Notes: generated by a model not told the origin, from the letters alone. DNA of 64,000 nt from an uncultured Lachnospiraceae bacterium (GCA_946405625.1 CAMJHQ010000006.1:1-64000); one strand, 5' to 3'; counted from the stretch's first letter, positions 36,628 to 46,485 are shown. Numbers and translations are program-made.

Positions 36628-37842
36628 TCACACTCTGATAACAGTCTCGATATCTTCATTCGCTGTTATCTTCTTCTCAACTCCGTCTACGGTAATTACA
36701 TACTCACCCTTGAAGGCTTCTACTTCAGCATAACCGTTCTCGTCTGTTACGATTTCGGTATCTGTCCACCACTCTTCATGTGTCAGCTTCTTCAGCATAT
36801 CATAAGACGGTTTAGATGAATTGTCCTTTCTGATAAATCCGCTAGGTGCTCCGAGCCATGCTCCGTCCCTGTAATCCCATGTTGTGATTGCCTGAACCAG
36901 CGGATGACTGAAGAGTATGCGGTACATTTCTTCTATTTCTCGTGCCTGTCTCTCTTCACCCTCCGGTGTTGTAGGCCAGCTCTCTACCTGCCAGTCATTC
37001 AGATCCTCAATATATGCAGGCATGATATCTCCCGATATAAGAGTATTTTCTGTAAAATGTATCGGAAGTCCGAAATGTTCAAATCTTTCCAGAACTTCAT
37101 TAAGCTTCTCGGCTCCCCAGTAACCCTGATGCTGATGGGACTGAATACCGATTGCACTTATAGGCACACCTGTCTCAAGACATCCGTCTATAAGAATCTC
37201 ATAGCTGATCGATGTGTTAAAATCATTCAGAAGAAGAACCGCATCCGGATTCATCTTATGAGCTTCTTCGAAGACGGTCTTTATGAGCCCTACTCTGCCC
37301 TTCTCCTTGCAGATACGTGTTATTGCATTGTCATACTTATCGAAAATAGGCATGATAACAACTTCGTTAATGACATCCCACATATCGATAACGCCCTTGA
37401 AGCCCGTAACCTCACGGTCTATTCTTTCAAGCTGTTTCTTCAGGATAGTTTCATTATCATATTTCATAAGCCAGTCGGCACATACAGTATGCCAGCAGAG
37501 CGGATGACCCTTAACCTGGATTCCCTCGTCTCTCATATATTTTGCCGTATTCATAAGGCTGTCAAAATCAGGCTTACCCTCTTCAGGCTCGTATCTTCCC
37601 CAGTAGAAAGGAAGTGTACCGTAATTGAACACCTTCTTCCAGCTTTCAACAACCTGTCTCTTATCTTCATCTCCCGAATTTACAAACGGAAGAAATTCAA
37701 ATGCACCACATCCGAAAAGGAAGCTGTGATTGGTCTGCTTAACGGAAATCTTCTTACCCTTCAAGGGACGTCCTTCAGCATCTGTGACTCTGAAGCTTTC
37801 CTTCACCTTCCTGTGTGATATATCCATATTGTTCTGAATCAT
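36628..37842 (-). CDS. Endo-1,4-beta-xylanase, GH10 (no signal peptide)
   Basis: GH10 enzymes cut the beta-1,4 backbone of xylan and xylo-oligosaccharides. In this 404-residue protein the acid/base is Glu160 (WDVINE) and the nucleophile is Glu265 (HFTENT). GHPLCWHT (112-119) and SAIGIQSHQH (229-238) are also GH10 motifs. An N-terminal stretch (about 12-45) and a C-terminal beta-rich segment (about 355-404) flank the barrel. There is no signal peptide, so it probably degrades imported xylo-oligosaccharides in the cytoplasm. It stands alone between the zinc-ribbon unit and the EctB-like gene. Confidence 0.93.
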   Translation of the reverse strand: MIQNNMDISHRKVKESFRVTDAEGRPLKGKKISVKQTNHSFLFGCGAFEFLPFVNSGDEDKRQVVESWKKVFNYGTLPFYWGRYEPEEGKPDFDSLMNTAKYMRDEGIQVKGHPLCWHTVCADWLMKYDNETILKKQLERIDREVTGFKGVIDMWDVINEVVIMPIFDKYDNAITRICKEKGRVGLIKTVFEEAHKMNPDAVLLLNDFNTSISYEILIDGCLETGVPISAIGIQSHQHQGYWGAEKLNEVLERFEHFGLPIHFTENTLISGDIMPAYIEDLNDWQVESWPTTPEGEERQAREIEEMYRILFSHPLVQAITTWDYRDGAWLGAPSGFIRKDNSSKPSYDMLKKLTHEEWWTDTEIVTDENGYAEVEAFKGEYVITVDGVEKKITANEDIETVIRV

Positions 37843-37887
37843 AGTTTTCCTTCTCCTTTTGTAATTTTACACGCCGTGAGCAAGAAA

Positions 37888-37911
37888 TCCCCAACTCTAC
37901 AGGTGGTGGGA
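37888..37911 (+). mobile_element. Possible IS200/IS605-type end remnant
   Basis: The hairpin TCCCCAAC-TCTACAG-GTGGTGGGA and its flank GAGCAAGAAA look like the structured right end of IS200/IS605-family elements, where the guide-RNA-like end of tnpB lies. No tnpA or tnpB reading frame is present. The match is by general appearance and is weak. Confidence 0.25.
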
Positions 37912-37934
37912 TGAATTGCGATAAACACAGCTTG

Positions 37935-37968
37935 TTAAAAAGCTGACAGGAACAACTCCTGCCAGCTT
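37935..37968 (-). terminator. Terminator after the EctB-like aminotransferase gene
   Basis: A 12-bp stem with one mismatch (37940-37951 with 37957-37968) is followed by TTTTT on the minus strand. It begins 60 bases past the stop codon. Confidence 0.8.
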
Positions 37969-38028
37969 CAGAAAAAATCAAAATTATACGAATGCACTGT
38001 AAAGTACATTTCAAATGTAATCCGGTAG

Positions 38029-39282
38029 TTATGCCTGCTGATCCATAGCAGCTGTAACTACCTCTTTTACTATCTCAAGTCCTTCCTTTAAGGTTTCGAT
38101 ATCTATAGTAAGCGGAGGCATGATCTTAAGAACAGCGTCCTTACGACCTGCAACCTCAAGGATCAGATGCTTATCGAATGCATCATGAACACACTTGATA
38201 GCAAGTGACGAATCAATCTTCGAGAAGTCGATTCCCCAGATCATTCCGATTCCTCTATAGCTGAGGTTATCATACTTGAAACAGATTTCCTTGAGAGTCT
38301 CTTCTATGATCGCCCCTCTCTCCTGTGCCATCTTATCCATGTTATGCTCTGTGAAATATTCAATAGCAGCCTTACCGCCGACAAATGCAAGGTTATTTCC
38401 TCTGAAAGTTCCGTTATGCTCAGCCGGACGGAATATATCATACTCAGGCTTGATAAGAAGAAGTGCCATAGGAAGTCCGAATCCGCTGATCGACTTTGAA
38501 AGAACAACCATATCAGGAACGATTCCCGCTCTTTCGAATGAGAAGAACCATCCGCTTCTTCCGTTACCTACCTGGATATCATCTACTATGAGAAGAATTC
38601 CATTCTCAGAACAGTACTTACGGATTCCGCGAAGCCATTCAACGCTTGCGATATTGATACCGCCCTCTGCCTGTACTGTCTCAAGAATGATTGCTGCAGG
38701 CTTATCAACACCTGAATGATCATCCTCAATGATCCACTTCAGATAATTCAGAGCTTCAACTCCGACCGTTCCGTCATAAGGAGCAAATGTAACATCATCG
38801 AGTGATACACCTGCACCCTCTCTGCTTATTCTATCTGTTGTAACCGCAAGACTTCCGAGAGTCATTCCATGGAATGCACCACCAAATGCGATTACATTTC
38901 TTCTCTTTGTATTCTTTCTTGCAAGCTTAAGAGCTGCTTCAACGGCATTAGTTCCCGTTGGACCACAGCACATGATCTTATAATCAAGATTTCTCGGTAC
39001 AAGTATCTTATTATAAAATGTATCGATAAATTCTCTCTTTGCCTCTGTAAACATATCAAGAGAATTAATGATATGATCCTCGGCAAGATAATCCAGAACC
39101 GCCTTCTTGATATATGGATTATTGTGGCCATAGTTCATGGAACCTGCCACAGCAAGGAAATCTATATATCTTTCTCCATCCTCATCAAACATCTCCGCAT
39201 TCTTTGCAGAAGAAAATACAACAGGGTATTTTCTGCAATAAGAACGGACTACTGACTCATGTTCCTCAAAAATATTTGACAT
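38029..39282 (-). CDS. Class III aminotransferase, EctB-like (diaminobutyrate–2-oxoglutarate type)
   Basis: The 417-residue PLP enzyme closely follows the EctB/diaminobutyrate aminotransferase pattern: FEEHESVVRSYCRKYPVVF, GSMNYGHNNPYIK, GPTGTNAVEAALKLARK and GAFHGMTLGSLAVT. The PLP lysine lies in VVLSKSISGFGLPMA. Such enzymes make L-2,4-diaminobutyrate from aspartate semialdehyde and glutamate. No ectA or ectC is nearby, so ectoine synthesis is unlikely. The next gene upstream is an amino-acid decarboxylase, so a diaminopropane-type polyamine route is possible. It has its own strong promoter. Confidence 0.88.
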   Translation of the reverse strand: MSNIFEEHESVVRSYCRKYPVVFSSAKNAEMFDEDGERYIDFLAVAGSMNYGHNNPYIKKAVLDYLAEDHIINSLDMFTEAKREFIDTFYNKILVPRNLDYKIMCCGPTGTNAVEAALKLARKNTKRRNVIAFGGAFHGMTLGSLAVTTDRISREGAGVSLDDVTFAPYDGTVGVEALNYLKWIIEDDHSGVDKPAAIILETVQAEGGINIASVEWLRGIRKYCSENGILLIVDDIQVGNGRSGWFFSFERAGIVPDMVVLSKSISGFGLPMALLLIKPEYDIFRPAEHNGTFRGNNLAFVGGKAAIEYFTEHNMDKMAQERGAIIEETLKEICFKYDNLSYRGIGMIWGIDFSKIDSSLAIKCVHDAFDKHLILEVAGRKDAVLKIMPPLTIDIETLKEGLEIVKEVVTAAMDQQA

Positions 39283-39386
39283 TTTATTATCCTCATCCTC
39301 CGGCTGTCCGATACATATATCATATTCGGAAGCTTATCTAAAAATATAAATTCCAGTTAAATTTATCAGTAAATTTAAACCAATTT

Positions 39387-39415
39387 ATGATAACACCTAT
39401 ATAATAAACTGTCAA
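39387..39415 (-). promoter_or_regulatory. Promoter of the EctB-like gene
   Basis: The minus strand has a consensus -35 TTGACA (39410-39415) and -10 TATCAT (39387-39392) with a 17-base spacer, about 105 bases before the start codon. A direct repeat around GCAAGTGTTC-GCCTGC lies just upstream (39421-39460). Confidence 0.7.
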
Positions 39416-39489
39416 GGTTACGCAAGTGTTCGCCTGCCTGTTAAGCAAGTGTTCCGCCTGCATATCTATGCCGTTTAACTCATCCGTTT

Positions 39490-40896
39490 CTAGGCGATAA
39501 TTCCGATCTCTTCAACTCCGTAGAATTCAAGAATATCTATTACATCTCTGCTGAATCTTTCTCCTGCGATGATAGGTGTGATTGCAGGTGGACATCCTGT
39601 AAGATTGTCGGCTGCTATCTCGCCCTCGAGATTGGCACTTACTTTAACTATCTTCTTGTTCATAAGAAGTGTCTGATACGGCTGATATACAACCTCCGGA
39701 AGTACAAACTTCTTATGTCTTATGTTGCTGCTGTCGCGCTTTGCTACAATAGCAGCCTCATCCGGCTCCTTCTCGGCAGCTTCGATCGCAGCTTTTATAG
39801 CCTGCTTAAATCTGTCGAATTCAACAGGATATTCATTGAAAGGAGACCACATAGTTACCACAAAATCCGGCTCGCCGTACTCGCATACTATCTTCTTCTC
39901 ATGAAGCTCCTTTTTAAGGCTGTTTCCGTCTATATCACTGTGCCTTAAATCCATTGTAAGTTTGAACGGCTCATCACCGTAAACCTCAATTCCCATTTCT
40001 CTCAGATCATTTTTAAGTTCCTTCATATGCTCAGCACATTTTGCATAATCCTCAGGAATAACTCTTTCAAGAGCAAGATCGAGTGATCTCATAATCTTGT
40101 ATGAAGGACTGGTAGATCCGAAAAGAAGAAGTCCCTGTCTTGCCTGAGTTTCCAGGCCTTCCGGTGCATTCTTTGATATATGCAGATAAGCACCACCCGT
40201 AAGTACCGGAAGTGTCTTATGAGCTGAATCCGTTGTCATATCAGCTCCAATTGAGATAGGGTGCATATCTCCGCCTACAAACTTAAGATATGAACCATGT
40301 GCATTATCACAGATAAGAAGTGTCCCAAACTCATGAGCAACCTTGGATAGTTCTCTGATATCGAGCATATTTCCGAGATAATCCGGGCTTGTAATGAAAA
40401 CAGCCGCGAGCGTCTTGTTGCTGTTCTTCTTATATTCCGTAAGATATCTTCTGAGTCCTTCCGGAGTTACATTACACTTGCAGATGCTGTACTCATCATC
40501 CTCCGAAGGGAGCCATGCAATATCAAACTGCATGAGCATTGATGCATTGATAAATGACTTATGCGCATTTCTTGATGCAGCAATCACATAGTCTGTTCTT
40601 GTACTGTCACCGCTGTTCTTCGACGCATATCTGATAGCAAGATAACACATAGTCTTAATGACCTGTGAAGATCCTTCTGTGCTGTAATAAGTATGCCTTG
40701 TACCAAAAAGCTCTGATGTCATCTTCTCACTTTCAGCGATGATTCCGTCGGCTTCATAGAGGCTGTCAGCTCCCTGAACTTCAGTTATATCATCCGAGCA
40801 GTCTGCAAATTTACCCTTATGGCCGGGCATATGAAGTCTTACGATTTCCTTATCCGCATCATATTCCTTCAAGAACTCTGTAATAGGTAATCTCAT
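39490..40896 (-). CDS. Orn/Lys/Arg decarboxylase family protein
   Basis: The 468-residue protein is a fold-type I PLP decarboxylase of basic amino acids. It begins MRLPITEFLKEYDADKEIVRLHMPGHKG, a family hallmark, and the PLP lysine is in DSAHKTLPVLTGGAYLH, after DNAHGSYLKF. The C-terminal domain (about 370-468) is present. The ATG at 40896 has AGGAGG 6 bases upstream; a longer frame from 40947 has no site. Substrate choice among arginine, lysine, ornithine and diaminobutyrate cannot be read by eye. The EctB-like aminotransferase gene follows 207 bases downstream under its own promoter. Confidence 0.9.
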   Translation of the reverse strand: MRLPITEFLKEYDADKEIVRLHMPGHKGKFADCSDDITEVQGADSLYEADGIIAESEKMTSELFGTRHTYYSTEGSSQVIKTMCYLAIRYASKNSGDSTRTDYVIAASRNAHKSFINASMLMQFDIAWLPSEDDEYSICKCNVTPEGLRRYLTEYKKNSNKTLAAVFITSPDYLGNMLDIRELSKVAHEFGTLLICDNAHGSYLKFVGGDMHPISIGADMTTDSAHKTLPVLTGGAYLHISKNAPEGLETQARQGLLLFGSTSPSYKIMRSLDLALERVIPEDYAKCAEHMKELKNDLREMGIEVYGDEPFKLTMDLRHSDIDGNSLKKELHEKKIVCEYGEPDFVVTMWSPFNEYPVEFDRFKQAIKAAIEAAEKEPDEAAIVAKRDSSNIRHKKFVLPEVVYQPYQTLLMNKKIVKVSANLEGEIAADNLTGCPPAITPIIAGERFSRDVIDILEFYGVEEIGIIA

Positions 40897-40917
40897 TGGG
40901 TTCCTCCTGCATAAAGA

Positions 40918-40944
40918 AAGCGTCGCCATATTTTGGCGGCGCTT
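40918..40944 (-). promoter_or_regulatory. Leader hairpin upstream of the decarboxylase gene
   Basis: A 10-bp stem (AAGCGTCGCC, 40918-40927, with 40935-40944; one G-U pair) is followed on the minus strand by TTTCTTT and then the ribosome site. It could be an attenuator, or the terminator of the upstream GGDEF/EAL gene. The rest of the 40897-41077 gap is AT-rich with a short AAATGTATT direct repeat. Confidence 0.45.
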
Positions 40945-41077
40945 CAAAATATTATGTCTAAAATGTATTCTAAAATGTATTCTTCGCCTTCATTCCAAAC
41001 AAAAGAATACTATCATAAAACAGGTATCAATGCAAGATTATTTAAGATTGATACTATGTGTTATTTAAGGTCTGCTG

Positions 41078-44053
41078 CTATGCATCCACCCTGCTTACTC
41101 CGATTATAAGCTGCGGACCTTCCTTCTCCTCAAGCATAACCGCTTTAAGGCTGACACTCTGAGGTTTTCCATCTATCATAAGGCGGTAATTCATGATGAA
41201 GAATCCGTTATCCTTGATACTTCGGAGTACATTTTCCTTGCTGAAGTTTGCCCGGAAATAATCCAGATCTTCACTCCAGATAGCACGACCGCTTTCTTCA
41301 ATCGCAGCATTGAAGAAATCATCTCCGAATTTAGAAAGTCCGATTCCCTCATATTCACGCGTGGCATCATATTCCGTATATATGTCTGTTTCCGGATTAA
41401 CCGAATAGATACAGATATAATTACCCGAAAGAGCCGCAATTCTCGCAAATGCGATCTGCTCCTCTTTCATCTTCTCCATATCCTCCTGCTGCTTCATCTG
41501 AGTATTTACGTTACTAACTCCAATGATAATATGGCTGTCATCTCCGCTCATCTTGATTGCTTTCATACTTACATAATTCGGCTCACCGTTTATAAGCAGT
41601 CTGTAATTAATAGTATAAGAACCCTGTTCTTCGATGGTATTCATAACATTTTCCTTATTAAAGGATTCGACAAATCTATCAATATCATCCTTGTAAAGGA
41701 ATTTAAGTGCATCCCTACTGCTGGCATTAAAGAAGTCATCTCCGTGTCTTTCAACGGAAAGATCTTCTCCTGACGCATCCGGTGTATACTCATCAAATTC
41801 ATCACTCACTATATCTACATAATACAAATGAATATAATCAGCCGAAAGACTGTTCGCAACATCGGCATAAGTTATACCCTTGGTTTTGTCCTCTGTAACT
41901 CCCAAAACAACTATTGCGCATGCTACTACCCCTGTTACGGGATTTGAAGCTATACGCCTGATGATAGAATGGATAACCATATCTCCATTTTTCTCATCAA
42001 TAAATATCTTGGAAACACCACTTGCACATATCTTTAGAGCCTTTACAAGATTAGCTCCCGATTTACCGTCAAATATACTGAGACTGATCGGACTATCAAG
42101 ATCGATCCCTCTGTATGCATCCGAAACAAAGCTCCTGTAAGATTGATTACAACGGACCACTCTCATAATTTCGGAATCCGATTCGAGAACTGCCATAGGA
42201 AGCGAATTGAAATATTTACTGAATGCATCCTCATCATCCATATCGGATTCTTCGTTTGCTACTGCCGCCATATCATATAGATTGATCTTACCGATAGCTG
42301 TGTAATATTCTGATTCCTCAGGATTTTCGAAGCCTATCTGTGCTCCGTTACGATGTCTGTCAATTATCTCATCTAAAGGTATCGGCTTGCAGAAATAATA
42401 TCCCTGAAGTTTTGTGCATCCGACCGCTTTTAGGAACTCAACCTGATCTGCTCTTTCAACACCCTCCGTAACTGTTTCGATTCCCAGTCCGAGAGCCATT
42501 TTCATAAGTTCTGTAATAATAACCCGGCTCTTATCTCCGTTATCAAACTCTTTCATAAAACGCATATCGAGTTTAATAAGATCGAAATGAATACTCTGAA
42601 GCACATCAAGAGATGAATATCCGCTTCCGAAATCATCCATCCAGACATGGAAACCGAGTCTCTGGAATCTCTCAACCTGTTCCTTGATAAAATCAAAATC
42701 ACTGCCGACAACGCTTTCGGTTATCTCGATTGTAAGCATTCCCCTATCGATTCCGGCAGCATCTACTCTGTCCGTAATTTCCTGAACTATATCACATACA
42801 TCGAAATCCGTTCTGGAAAGATTTACAGATGCGGGAACAACATACATTCCCTCCTCTGCCTGAATCTTCATCTTCTTAATTATCTGATCAACCATATGTA
42901 GGTCAACCTTATATATAAGTTTTTCATCCTCGAGTATAGGAATAAAATCCGCCGGAGAAAGCATCCCCTTCTCCGGATCTATCCACCTTGCAAGAGCCTC
43001 CTCATCACAGACATTGCCGTTTGCCGCACGTATTATCGGTTGATAATATGCCTGTATCCAGTTTTCCGATAATGCTCTGTCAAGATTATCTAATACATAC
43101 TGCCTTTTGTTTTCATATTCCAGCATATCATTACTGAAATATATATAACCCGATCTATTCTTATCAGTCATCTGATTACATGCATATCTTGCTCTGTCGC
43201 ATGCAAGACTCGCATCTGTAATACCCAGATTACTCGAATAAATACCTACTCTGAAGGAAACTCTTCCTTCGCAGCGTTCATCAAACTCCCGGATAACATT
43301 GTTTATTTTTTCATCAACCTCATCCGCCATGGCAAAGAATGCAAAATTATCCTGTCCCATACGGCAGGAATTGTTAAGTCCGAAATATTTAGCCAAAATG
43401 CCCGCCAATTCACGAAGGATCTTATCACCCTCTACGAATCCGTACTTCTTGTTAAAATACTTCATTCCGTTGATACTGGAATAACCGATAACACAAGTCT
43501 TTCCTTCCGCGAGTGCATTATCTCTGCTGACCGGTGCAAGCTCGAAGAAATATCTCATATTCGGAATGCCTGTCAGATAATCATAATTACTTTTCCTGTT
43601 GAAATTTTCTTCGAATAAAGAACTGCTGATAAGGTCCGAAACCGTATTTTCATTGCCATCTCCGCTGCTGAGATATTCGGTCTCATCCATATACCATACT
43701 AAAGCAAGTTTTACTCCTTCCTTAGGTGAAAATATCGTTCCCTTGGAATGGATAAGTCTGTACTCATCACGGATAGCCAATCTGAAGGTCATATCATACT
43801 CTTCTTCATCTCTCATCAATCTGACAGCTGCATCACTGACTTTTGAAACATCATCGGGATGAATGTCACAGAAAGGATCGTTGCTGATTTTTTCAAATGC
43901 AGCCATATTATCGTAATAGCCATATAATTTATAAAAGCCATCAGAAAAAGTGAGCGCAACTATCCTCTCATCGACATATTGGAATATGCCAAACGGGATA
44001 GGACTAATTTCCAACAAAAGCTTTTCGGTTGTTATAAACTCGTATTTTTTCAT
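41078..44053 (-). CDS. PAS-GGDEF-EAL protein, probable c-di-GMP phosphodiesterase
   Basis: The 991-residue cytoplasmic protein has a PAS-like start (about 15-125), a GGDEF domain (about 155-310) with the active site degenerated to GQDNF (233-237), and an EAL domain (about 330-580). The EAL motif is intact as EEALARW (351-357), with DDFGSGYSSL and a later EGVE also kept, so c-di-GMP hydrolysis is likely. After it comes a unique region and two tandem PAS-like copies of about 110 residues each (both with HGDDFFNA/FGDDFFNA, NVM/NVL and a MNYRL/INYRL pattern). It lies 36 bases after the GH9 gene. Confidence 0.9.
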   Translation of the reverse strand: MKKYEFITTEKLLLEISPIPFGIFQYVDERIVALTFSDGFYKLYGYYDNMAAFEKISNDPFCDIHPDDVSKVSDAAVRLMRDEEEYDMTFRLAIRDEYRLIHSKGTIFSPKEGVKLALVWYMDETEYLSSGDGNENTVSDLISSSLFEENFNRKSNYDYLTGIPNMRYFFELAPVSRDNALAEGKTCVIGYSSINGMKYFNKKYGFVEGDKILRELAGILAKYFGLNNSCRMGQDNFAFFAMADEVDEKINNVIREFDERCEGRVSFRVGIYSSNLGITDASLACDRARYACNQMTDKNRSGYIYFSNDMLEYENKRQYVLDNLDRALSENWIQAYYQPIIRAANGNVCDEEALARWIDPEKGMLSPADFIPILEDEKLIYKVDLHMVDQIIKKMKIQAEEGMYVVPASVNLSRTDFDVCDIVQEITDRVDAAGIDRGMLTIEITESVVGSDFDFIKEQVERFQRLGFHVWMDDFGSGYSSLDVLQSIHFDLIKLDMRFMKEFDNGDKSRVIITELMKMALGLGIETVTEGVERADQVEFLKAVGCTKLQGYYFCKPIPLDEIIDRHRNGAQIGFENPEESEYYTAIGKINLYDMAAVANEESDMDDEDAFSKYFNSLPMAVLESDSEIMRVVRCNQSYRSFVSDAYRGIDLDSPISLSIFDGKSGANLVKALKICASGVSKIFIDEKNGDMVIHSIIRRIASNPVTGVVACAIVVLGVTEDKTKGITYADVANSLSADYIHLYYVDIVSDEFDEYTPDASGEDLSVERHGDDFFNASSRDALKFLYKDDIDRFVESFNKENVMNTIEEQGSYTINYRLLINGEPNYVSMKAIKMSGDDSHIIIGVSNVNTQMKQQEDMEKMKEEQIAFARIAALSGNYICIYSVNPETDIYTEYDATREYEGIGLSKFGDDFFNAAIEESGRAIWSEDLDYFRANFSKENVLRSIKDNGFFIMNYRLMIDGKPQSVSLKAVMLEEKEGPQLIIGVSRVDA

Positions 44054-44089
44054 AGCAACCCCGATTCTTCAAACCGCGTAACAAGTATT

Positions 44090-46438
44090 CTATCTTTCTG
44101 CCGCAATTGCATAAATAAGCGGAGAATTCCAGTATATAGCCACTTCATTTGTAGCATAGCTCTGTGAGCTGTCTATATAACACATTGCAGGGCTCTGTCC
44201 TTCAAGAACCGTCTGCGCATATGGATCTTCCAGTCCGCCGTTAGGTCCTCCGACAAGCATTCCGCTGATAACTCCGTCGGTGATCTGCGAAGGTCTGTGA
44301 TGCGGATCCTTCGGACTGTAGGTACCGAATCCCGTAACAAAACAATATCCCATAGCATTCGTTCCGAAGAGATAATCCAGCTGAAGTGCAGCATATTCCT
44401 TATACTTTGCATCTCCTGAAACATTAAAAGCCATCTGCAGCATCTGTGACTGATTTGCCGCCGTCATGTTACTTCCCCATGGATAGTTATCACCCATACT
44501 TGTGAAGTAGCCTGCTTCAGCCATCTTTCCGACAGCTTCATCGGCATCCTTTATCAGTTCGGCCTTTGCATCTTCTGCTACAGCCTTATCACTTCTTGCA
44601 AGATCGTAATCGGCATAGGTCCCCATATCTATCCAGCCGAGTCCGCCAACTATCTTCTCATCTTTTATAAATGCTTTTACCGTATCTTCAAGATCATCTC
44701 TGCCCGCAAGATAAAGCTCTGCGGCAGCCCAATATTTCTCATCGTTCGTATTTGAATCCGGATATTCACCCGTACTTACATCGGACGGATTCTTATATCC
44801 CTTGGTATCTTCCGTATCCTTCACATAATCCCACGCCTTCTCTGCAGCGGAATAAGCACTTTCGGCAAATTCAGGATCTATATCCTTATAGATTACAGAT
44901 GCCATTGCCATTACAGCTGCAAAATCCCCTGTTGCTGTAGTGGATATCGGCATCAGATACATTGTGGCAGTCTCCTCTTCCGGAGGAACCGTATCAGGGA
45001 ACGCAAGTCCCGTGACCTTATGATATACTCCGCCTGTCTCGTCATCCTGCATCTTAAGCATCCAGTCAAGCTCATAACGTGCTTCATCAAGAATATCCGG
45101 AATTCCGTTTCCACTCTCCGGAATACCGAGATCATCATCTTTTATCTGATAGTCTCTGTATGCGATCATGAGATCTGCAACTGCTTCCGCTCCGGATACA
45201 ACATATCTTCCGTAATCACCGGCATCATGCCATCCTCCGGTAACATCCTTTGTTACATCCTCATTTCCATATATAACCGCATCTTCAAGGTGACACTCCT
45301 CATGTGCGGCATAACCTGCCGCATCACCCTCAACTGCCATTCCGCAACGCTGTCTGTAGAGCATGAGAACAGCCTCTTTGTAAATATCCTTATACGGATC
45401 TTCACTTACTTTGAAAGGATAGCTTGCGCCCTCTGCGGTGACTATATAGTAATCTCCGGCTTCGGCGAAATCCGAGAAATCTCCCTGTCTCACATCAATA
45501 CCGGCTCCCGGGTCAGTAATTTTATCACCGAGCTTACCCGTATATACGGTCTCGTTTGTAGATAAATCGCAGATTATAAAGTTCTCATCATCGGAACTGT
45601 CTGACTTAACAACTACGATTTTCTTATCTGCCGGCTTATAACCTACCTGATTGACTGCTACAGGCACATAACCCGGAAGAGACGACATCGTCTCCGCATT
45701 CGAAGCATCCTTAACAACCAGCTTTACATTATCAACCGTTACTGTGTGAGCTCCCGGATCCTCATCCATGTTATCCATCTTTCCCATATTAAAGCAGAGT
45801 CTCGGTGCAGGGTCCGAATCATCGGTCATTTCGAAATCAACCGAAATATTCTGCTCATCCGGTCCCACTTCAATATAGTCTCCCACATATGCATGATAAT
45901 CACCACCATTAAGCTGGATTCTGTATTCAACTTTTCTCTCTATATCACTGGTTATATCAAAACTATATGTATATACACAGCCCTTGCTGAGACTGAAGCC
46001 GTCATAATATGACTGGTTGGCGTAATCCACCGAACCGCATTTCTTGATATCGAGAACCAGCTTTCCGTCCTTCGCCTTTGTAGAAAATTCGCCTTCGTTC
46101 ATATATTCGCCGAATCCGGCCGTATCATTATTATCAAAGTTCAGATCTATCAGGACATCTCCGTCACTTATCGCATACTCATCGGCATCATCACCGCCGC
46201 CTATAAAATCCTCCGGCTTTGCTGCACCTGTTCCCGTAAGCTTAACTTCCTCACTACCCGCAGCATCGGTAACAGTAGATTCGGTACTCGGTGCTTCTGT
46301 AACAGTCTCACTGGCCGCAGCCTCTGTAGATGCTTCAGTAGCTGCCTGAGTTGTCGGTTCTGCACCGGCTCCGCATCCCGCAGAACCTATAACCATAAAT
46401 GTACTCATTAAAGCAGCCGCGATTTTTTTCTTATTCAT
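44090..46438 (-). CDS. GH9 endoglucanase lipoprotein
   Basis: GH9 enzymes hydrolyse cellulose and related beta-glucans. The 782-residue protein has a lipoprotein signal with lipobox GSAGC (Cys22), a Thr/Ser/Ala/Glu-rich linker to about residue 75, a carbohydrate-binding beta-sandwich of CBM4/9 type (about 88-245), an Ig-like CelD_N domain (about 255-340) and the GH9 catalytic domain (about 350-782). Catalytic signs are GGWHDAGDYGRY with the paired Asp, and the C-terminal YATNEVAIYWNSPL with the acid Glu. It should be tethered to the outer face of the membrane. No dockerin is present, so it is not cellulosomal. Confidence 0.94.
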   Translation of the reverse strand: MNKKKIAAALMSTFMVIGSAGCGAGAEPTTQAATEASTEAAASETVTEAPSTESTVTDAAGSEEVKLTGTGAAKPEDFIGGGDDADEYAISDGDVLIDLNFDNNDTAGFGEYMNEGEFSTKAKDGKLVLDIKKCGSVDYANQSYYDGFSLSKGCVYTYSFDITSDIERKVEYRIQLNGGDYHAYVGDYIEVGPDEQNISVDFEMTDDSDPAPRLCFNMGKMDNMDEDPGAHTVTVDNVKLVVKDASNAETMSSLPGYVPVAVNQVGYKPADKKIVVVKSDSSDDENFIICDLSTNETVYTGKLGDKITDPGAGIDVRQGDFSDFAEAGDYYIVTAEGASYPFKVSEDPYKDIYKEAVLMLYRQRCGMAVEGDAAGYAAHEECHLEDAVIYGNEDVTKDVTGGWHDAGDYGRYVVSGAEAVADLMIAYRDYQIKDDDLGIPESGNGIPDILDEARYELDWMLKMQDDETGGVYHKVTGLAFPDTVPPEEETATMYLMPISTTATGDFAAVMAMASVIYKDIDPEFAESAYSAAEKAWDYVKDTEDTKGYKNPSDVSTGEYPDSNTNDEKYWAAAELYLAGRDDLEDTVKAFIKDEKIVGGLGWIDMGTYADYDLARSDKAVAEDAKAELIKDADEAVGKMAEAGYFTSMGDNYPWGSNMTAANQSQMLQMAFNVSGDAKYKEYAALQLDYLFGTNAMGYCFVTGFGTYSPKDPHHRPSQITDGVISGMLVGGPNGGLEDPYAQTVLEGQSPAMCYIDSSQSYATNEVAIYWNSPLIYAIAAER

Positions 46439-46485
46439 TGGATTCCCGCCTTCTCAATTTATTGATACAATTACATTTATACAAA

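Noticed and set aside
38029-39282. Ectoine synthesis gene ectB
   Set aside because: No ectA or ectC is adjacent, so the sequence similarity alone does not support ectoine production.
44671-44940. Plus-strand reading frames opposite the GH9 and other large genes
   Set aside because: They are antisense to strongly conserved coding regions, lack ribosome sites and have low-complexity composition imposed by the real gene.
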